From NCBI GenBank assembly GCA_963576785.1, contig OY756140.1:2418001-2482000 (forward strand): a stretch of DNA of 64,000 nucleotides, read 5' to 3'. The stretch comes from Chlorophyllum brunneum. Lineage: Eukaryota; Basidiomycota; Agaricomycetes; Agaricales; Agaricaceae. A program made the position numbers and the translations under genes. Shown piece by piece: positions 58,230 through 64,000 of this stretch (its first letter is position 1; every line of letters begins with the position of its first letter). The notes beneath the pieces were generated by a model that was given only the letters and a program-made list of their open reading frames with translations, was not told the origin of the DNA and did no database searches.

Positions 58230-59458
58230 CTGAGGACTCGGTATGCAAGATCGAAAGCAATGGTATGGGCCCCTTATTCGCATGACAGCCATCTGATTCC
58301 CTTGATACCCCAAGCCTCGTTGGTGAAGGCATATGTATTCCCTGAGTATGTTTTCTATGACGTCAGAGAGGGACTCGTCCCCTGATTGAGGCTCTAGCCA
58401 AACACATCGCCTGCCTACGGGTATACCATGTCCGTCCCACTCATGCTTTGAGCTCGAGAATTATTTACGTCGGTTGGCTGCGACTAACCTATACGAAACC
58501 TACATCGGGACCCTGCCAGTCATCGACATACCCAGAGATCCTCCACAATTCCAACCTCTCTTCTCCATCTCCGAATATCAGAAGGTGTACATGTTCCCTC
58601 ATGACGTTTATTTCTTGACTAGTCTCAAGCTCTTTAGTCCACTTCAGCGCAGGGGACTGTCACACCCTTTTCGGTTCTACCCTAAACCCGAAACTCCCCG
58701 CCGGAAGTTTTCTATTCCACTGACCTCTGTAACCATTCTATGCAACGGAGATCCATACTTTGTCGAGGATCCCTTGAGATACCCTCCTTAAAGCATCTCT
58801 CAGCTGTACTTCCAAAGCTAAGCTTTTTGAGCCAGTGTCCATACTTGCTCCGCCATCTTCCACTCCCCGATGTGAGAGTGCCTGAGATATCGTGATACCC
58901 CATGCACAAGGGATGATCGGGGATGGCTCAACTTTCCCGTTCCAACAGGTCCGATTCCGAGGACTTGGTTGGCGATGGGCACCCGATGCTTTCACATCTA
59001 TTATTCCCTGTGTATCAGCGTCCAACCTTAGTCTATTCACCAGGCTCGTAGATTTGGGACGGGTGGACGCACTTACTGGTGTTTTTGACATGGACTTCTC
59101 AGGGCTCAAGAAAGCCAAGTCAAATATAGTCCACTTCAAGAGGGTGGGGTACTGTCGGCCTCAAGAGACCGCAGTATCCAGAGATGGCGTAGAATACGTT
59201 GGATCAGGTCCTGACCCCATCGAGTAGAACGGTTAAGGATAGTTGAGCTCTTGGTTAAAAATATCCAGTTCGCTTGTTCACCGTCAACGGTCCATAATTT
59301 TCTCTGACGGGGTTCGGTCCATCTGGGATGATGCCATTGTAACGCACGAGTTAATGGGAGAACAGGTAACGACGAGGGAGAGCGGTGATTCTGTTTCGTC
59401 TGTGATTGTGTGGGAGTGGGATCGGGGAGAAAGCGCTTTCGGCTCTTCTACCAGATGA
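58230..59458 (+). pseudogene. Probable decayed protein-coding gene (frameshifted)
   Basis: The plus strand shows a chain of protein-like segments in changing frames: PQASLVKAYVFPEYVFYDVR ending at a stop near 58383; EALAKHIACLRV with HALSSRIIYVGWL; NLYETYIGTLPVIDIP with VYMFPHDVYFLTSLKLF (58474-58791); LKHLSAVLPKLSFLSQCPYLL; FRGLGWRWAPDAFTS (58892-59227); and a last frame to 59458. I could not join them with consensus introns. They read like one protein broken by several frameshifts and stops. I do not recognise the family. Sequencing error or an unusual intron set are alternatives. Confidence 0.4.
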
Positions 59459-59814
59459 GGGTTTCTTGACCGATTCACAATGTATTGGAACCCCTGATCA
59501 CTGGCCACCTTGAAACCTGCTTCGGTCGTATGGCGCCCTTCGCCTTAACCCGTATCACCAGGGGCACTGTCAGACAATAGTGCTAGACATGGCCCACGTA
59601 TTTGCCGGCACCAGTAATACAGAGAGTGGATGAACATTTGACGCTGCACGTCCAAGGAATTCGAGGTTTGGGTTGGCCCAGCGTAGTTCCGCGAAGAAAA
59701 TCTATATTGTGAACGGCTGAGCTACTCGACTGTGGCGCGATCATCTAAGCAAATGAATCTAGATCTGAAGAATGATTGTCATTGCCGAGAGATACCGAAA
59801 AAAGACAGAATAAA
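59459..59814. other. Intergenic, 356 bases
   Basis: This is the 3' flank of the uL4m gene and of the decayed gene. No feature was recognised. Confidence 0.4.
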
Positions 59815-60758
59815 TTATGCAGAGGTCGACTCGAGGAGAGGTAGTGGGAGTAGAGGTACATCCTTCTTCAGTGTCTGTTCAAAGTATTCAACGGCTTTGA
59901 CGTCCAGAATGATGCGCTGCCAATAAAGGACCTCGTATACGTTGACATCCTTGGCAGTGACCAGCTTGACTGAGGGTATATTACCAACGGCTCTCTCCAG
60001 TCCAACCGGTGCGGTTTCTGTTCCAGTGATGAACAAGGTCTTCCTCAGCCCGAGCTCATCAATCTTCCTCGACAAAGGTCCTGTCTTTCCGGAAGGCCAA
60101 TCCATACTCGTCATCACGCCCAACCGCTGTTCCCGCATCCTAGCACTAAGTGCAACACGCATGCCCATCTGAATAACTTTCCTAGGCAGTCTGGTGCTAA
60201 AGTCTCTAGGTTTAGGGCCGAATGCGACACCACCACCGACAAGCATAGGGGACTGGGCATCACCGAGACGGGCTCTACCGGAACCTTTTTGAGGACGGAT
60301 TTTGCGACCTGAGCCAACGACTTCACCTCGCGTTTTGGTGTTTGCAGAACCCTGGCGAAGAGAGTCGCGGTAGTGTGTTACACAGAGGTGGAGGATATCG
60401 CGACGGATGGGATGGTCGAAGACAGTAGGGTCAAGGGAAACAACGTGCTGTTCGTGGTGGGGGTCGGAAGATTTGCGGCGAAGAGGTTGTGTGAGCGAGA
60501 GAATGAGCGGGCACGAAACGGGTGCAACTTGAAGGAATTGTTACTATATTAAAAGCACCAATGACTTGACCATACCTTCAGGGATAGAGGTGGAGGTGGA
60601 GGTTGACGCGACAGGCTCTGTCGCTGTCGACAGACGTGCTACCGCCGTTCGTGGTGGAAAAAAGCCATGCGAGACAAGCCGAGAGGTCTAGAGCGTCTGT
60701 GTGAGTGCAGATATCTGAACAAATTACAGTGGCCACATACGCAGGTTCTTGCGAGCAT
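59815..60758 (-). CDS. Mitochondrial large-subunit ribosomal protein uL4m
   Basis: Three exons. A short first exon (ATG 60758, MLARTC) joins a second encoding an Arg/Ser-rich presequence (TSRLVSHGFFPPRTAVARLS), then the mature protein. The uL4 body shows HVVSLDPTVFDHPIRRDILH, the loop TRGEVVGSGRKIRPQKGSGRARLGDAQSP, GGGVAFGPKPRDFSTRLPRKV and the Rossmann-like MTSMDWPSGKTGPLSRKIDEL. The G(S/T)GRARxGDxxSPxxxGGGxAFGPKPRD signature is specific to L4 of bacterial and mitochondrial ribosomes, where it lines the exit tunnel. TAA at 59817-59815. The presequence splice is inferred from phase. Confidence 0.9.
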
Positions 60759-60995
60759 AACCGTGGCCAGCCGAGAACGGAATACCCGAACCAGACCAGT
60801 CGGGCAAAATTGATGTTTAGTCAGCGGCACCTGTCGGCGTTCTCCGCAGAAACTGGGTAGCTGTCCCAAGCCACCCAATCCCTGGCCTTACTTTCGACGC
60901 CGGCCTCGACGACCTCGAGAACAAAGTATGTGCTTATCCGGCGAGTCGTCAACGCTGATGTGTTCTTAGCACGCCCTCAGCCCGCTTATTACAAA
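60759..60995. promoter_or_regulatory. Bidirectional promoter of two ribosomal-protein genes
   Basis: A stretch of 237 bases separates the divergent starts of the mitochondrial uL4m gene and the cytosolic RPS16 gene. No obvious TATA box was found. Confidence 0.5.
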
Positions 60996-61553
60996 ATGGC
61001 ATCGCAAGTGAAGGCCGTTCAAACATTCGGTAAAAAGAAGGCATGTCCTGTTGCCCCGCCCAGCTTAGAAGGTGAAGATTAACATAGATTCTATACGCCT
61101 ATAGACCGCCACTGCGGTCGCCCACGCAAAGGAGGGCCGTGGCCTCATCCGCATCAACGGCTCCCCTATCAACCTTGTTCAGCCTGAGATCCTTCGTCTC
61201 AAGGTCTACGAACCCGTTTTGGTCGCTGGCGAGGACGCCTTTGGGACTCTTGACATCCGCGTACGGGTGAAGGGTGGTGGACACACATCGCAGGTCTACG
61301 CCATCCGTCAGGCTATTGCCAAGGCTCTTGTTGCATACTATGCCAAATACGTCGATGCCTACAGTTCACTAGAGTTGAAGAAGAAGCTTGTCGCATATGA
61401 TCGTTCCCTCCTCATCGCTGACCCCAGACGAATGGAACCCAAAAAGTTCGGTGGTGCTGGTGCGCGTGCTCGCAGGCAAAAGAGGTATGGGCGAATCACG
61501 TCTGGTGCATATTTAGAGAAACCTGATGGATGTTCCTCAACAGTTACCGTTAA
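60996..61553 (+). CDS. RPS16: 40S ribosomal protein S16 (uS9)
   Basis: uS9 is a small-subunit protein whose C-terminal tail reaches the decoding site. Three exons (60996-61040, 61105-61484, 61544-61553) total 435 bases (144 residues), as in other eukaryotes. The N terminus reads [23 protein letters not shown], the core has [45 protein letters not shown] and [24 protein letters not shown] at the end. The first intron begins with GC instead of GT. The last coding exon is only 10 bases and encodes the end of the invariant QKSYR tail. Reading straight through the second intron would replace SYR by a long unrelated tail, so the splice is well supported. Confidence 0.97.
61041..61104 (+). other. 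GC-AG intron in RPS16
   Basis: The exon ends AAGAAG at 61040 and the intron starts GCATGT; it ends CTATAG at 61104. Only this junction gives the conserved [12 protein letters not shown] string. A GT donor six codons upstream (TTCG|GTAAAA) would destroy the reading frame. Confidence 0.85.
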
Positions 61554-61742
61554 GCGGTTGTGTTTTGTACATTCTTTGCTGTGTCATGTTCAGTTCCATT
61601 TGCAATCATGCCATGAAAATATGCAGACTATGACGAATGCGTATGGAGTGATATTGTACCGTAGATGCCCAGCCATGAGATTGATGCCGTTGGCGTGACA
61701 CAGTCGCGTCACCACCACACCTGGCTCTTGCCAGCTTGAAAT

Positions 61743-64000
61743 ATGTCAGATCCTCCTCCACCATCACAGTCGACAAGGGAGGCCCCGTTCTTCCATTATC
61801 CAGATGGTCAAACTATCCAAGTCTTTGTCGAGGCAGGTGGCATCCTCAACCGACCGCGACTGATCCGGAACCTGAAGGTGTGAATAAGACACGGCAAGCT
61901 TGTGCTCTAGACTCATGTCATCCATCAATCATAGAAACACGACGCTACTATCTGCAGTGACCCAAAACACGCCCAAGTCATCCTCGTTGACGCAGACTCG
62001 TGGCAAGGCAGGGAGTTCATACGCGAATGGGGGAAAGACCAAAACAAAGTCGTGTTGAGCTACACCTGGGTTGCAGCATGTGTTGCTGCTCAAAAACCAT
62101 TACTTGCGGACGAAGGCTGGGGAGGCTGTCTGACTCATGACGATGGTCTTCCGATCTTGCGACCGACTGCTAATGGCGGCGACAGGGAGACTGAGGCCAA
62201 GTACGTCCTTGTTTTCTGTAAATCTCATTTCCGATCTTGGATTGATGCGTTTGAAGAAATTGTCTTCCTACACCTCGAGAAACTTCCATAGAGGCAGTTT
62301 TGGCATCGCCAAAAAGACCAAGAATGTTAGACGATCCTTCAAAACGGCTTTTTCTTGATAAAACCCTTCCACGACTAAATACCACATCGATACCTGCGGG
62401 AAATGAGGGAGCCGGCTCCTGGCCAGGCATTCAACAGCAGCCACAGCAGCAGTCTCCCTCGGATGCAATGTCTGTATTCGCCCAGCAGCAACAAAATCCT
62501 TCAACCATGTCCTTTGGATTGCCCGGTGGCCCCATGCCTCCATTCAACATGGGCATGAATATGATGCCCTTTCCGCTTGCTATGGTTGCACAGCAGCAAC
62601 AACCACCTGTCTCCTCACCTATGACCACACAGCCACCATCCGTGATGCCACAAATGCAGGAAAACTTTACGACGGCTTTAATGGATATCATGAAGATGTA
62701 TGGCGCAGGACCTGGGGGGATGCCTCTGAGTCAGTGGCCAATGTTCCCGGGTATGATGTCCCAGCATATCCCACAAGGAAGGCCCCAATCGATGGCGGAG
62801 AGCTCTGGGAGTGGAACTGTTGCACGGGAGGGTTCGTCGGGCGCCAGCATGAGCAGAAGAGATACTGAGTCACCGAGTTTATCCGTGCCATTTCCCCCAC
62901 CGCATTCGCCCTCAGGTTTACAGTCCTCAATCAAACGAAAGCGGAAGTCGGATGTCGTAGGATATGATTCTGTCAGCGAAATAACCAGCACGGGGGATGA
63001 AGATGGTGAGGATGGACTCCCTCTTGCCAGCTTGGCGAAGAAAAAGAAGATGGGACAGAAACGAAACCGGAAGGGGAAGGAGGAGAGGACAGCCAAAAGA
63101 ACGAGTTTACCGTATACTGCACCTGCACGGAACCCCCATGAAAGTCAAGGTCAGCCCTCGAGGCCCAGCACTGGTTCCACTTCAGCTGGCAGGTTATTTG
63201 TCAGACCGGATGAAAAACCAATGCAGTTTTTTGTGCAAGTGGAGTTGAAGGACAGACTGGAGGTGACCCGAGCGATCAAGGTGTGTTTCCTACGAAATTA
63301 TGTATGTACAGGTAGGAAAGACCCTCCACCCTAGAAAAACGGTGGTTTAATAACCAGCGAGATTACAACTGCCGACTACGCGGTTCTCTGGTCCCGCTCA
63401 ACAACGTTCAAAGAACTCTTGGGCAACGCGAATGCATCCCAAACACCGGCAGTCACGTTCCATTTTGTTCTCGATGCCATCAGCAATTACAATATACCGG
63501 AAAACCTTGAAAATTATCTGTTTGATGCAAAACAGAACCTCAAACATAAAAGGGTATTCAAGAGTGCCGCGGATGCTGAAGCGAGACGGCTGGGAAAGAA
63601 TGCGAGGCAAGCAGAAAGGAGGGCAAAAGAGAGGGCTATGGAGTACAATTATATTGCACGATCTGGAGTACAGGATACACCTACTCCTGTCTCTTCGGCT
63701 TTACCCACCGCTCGGAAAGGAACCACAGCGACTCCGACTCCGAGCTTGGGCGGGACATCGATGAGGGTAGAAGAGCCAAAACGCTTTTTCACACGAACAC
63801 CCGCAGTCAAGAAACCTGGAGCTGCGTCGACCTCGACTTCTGCTTCTGACCTTACATCCTCTCTCGCTGCCATCATGAAAGTCGAGAAAAAGTCCCGATA
63901 TCACCCCAGAGATCAATCTCCTACCCCACCAACGCAGGTCGAGAAGCTAGTGCAGGGATACGCATACACCTCTGATGAAAGAGATTGGGCAGAGAAGTAT
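61743..64000 (+). CDS. BRCT protein leading into a Rap1-type Myb domain (truncated by window edge)
   Basis: Starts [20 protein letters not shown] at 61743 and runs off the right edge. Residues about 15-110 form an N-terminal BRCT-like domain ([59 protein letters not shown]), the position BRCT has in Rap1. A long Gln/Met/Pro-rich disordered region follows, with a basic [10 protein letters not shown] patch and Lys-rich runs. A second globular unit comes next ([55 protein letters not shown]), possibly another BRCT-like fold. The last visible residues, [17 protein letters not shown], match the start of a Rap1 Myb domain (yT..D...w..Y). A telomere or chromatin role is inferred. One intron junction near 62206-62286 has two possible solutions. 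Confidence 0.72.

Noticed and set aside
1..64000. tRNA genes, rRNA, CRISPR arrays, transposons or a secondary-metabolite cluster
   Set aside because: I found no cloverleaf with an intergenic T-loop motif, no direct-repeat array, no transposase or reverse-transcriptase motifs, and no PKS, NRPS or terpene-synthase genes. GTTCGAAT-like strings fall inside coding exons such as VPS18.

Overview
The window looks like nuclear DNA from a filamentous basidiomycete, most likely an Agaricomycete. Genes are dense and lie on both strands. Most are split by many short introns of about 45-75 bases with GT..AG ends. The recognisable proteins are fungal: a Kre6/Skn1 glucan-synthesis enzyme, Yhm2, Rav1, an LCCL membrane protein, a NACHT NTPase and an F-box protein. 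I saw no tRNA, rRNA, transposon, CRISPR array or secondary-metabolite cluster. All gene models below were spliced by hand from reading frame, splice signals and family similarity, so exon edges are inferences. Where I checked total coding length, it was divisible by three.

Layout. 1-9.4 kb: the 5' part of VPS18 (minus), then on plus a histidine-phosphatase sugar phosphatase, a large coiled-coil protein, the mitochondrial carrier YHM2 and an Mpv17/PMP22 protein. 9.5-25 kb: a minus-strand block with TRAPPC8/TRS85 (15 exons), a zinc-finger-like orphan, an LCCL membrane protein, two small conserved-looking unknowns, a NACHT STAND protein and an SH3BGR-like thioredoxin-fold protein. The last is head to head with a low-molecular-weight tyrosine phosphatase. 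26-33 kb: methylmalonate-semialdehyde dehydrogenase (minus), a protein with Rap1-Myb-like repeats (plus) and Rab GDI (plus). 33-44 kb: RAV1 (minus), separated by only 71 bases from a multi-fasciclin membrane protein (plus), then a carnitine carrier (plus). 44-58 kb: N-acetylglutamate synthase and an F-box protein (minus), a UBE2O-type E2/E3 (plus), a gene-poor stretch, a KRE6/SKN1 protein (minus) and a SNAP43-like protein (minus). 58-64 kb: a decayed gene, mitochondrial uL4 (minus) head to head with cytosolic RPS16/uS9 (plus), and a BRCT protein running off the right edge into a Rap1-type Myb domain.

The genes do not form one pathway. Several share a theme of endomembrane traffic: Vps18 (HOPS/CORVET), TRAPPC8 (TRAPPIII), GDI (Rab recycling) and Rav1 (V-ATPase assembly). 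Another group is mitochondrial: Yhm2, the carnitine carrier, MMSDH, N-acetylglutamate synthase and uL4m. The most unusual observations are two consecutive 3-nt micro-exons in YHM2, GC-AG introns in YHM2 and RPS16, a long last intron in the coiled-coil gene whose retention would add a membrane tail, and two Rap1-Myb-family genes within 33 kb.
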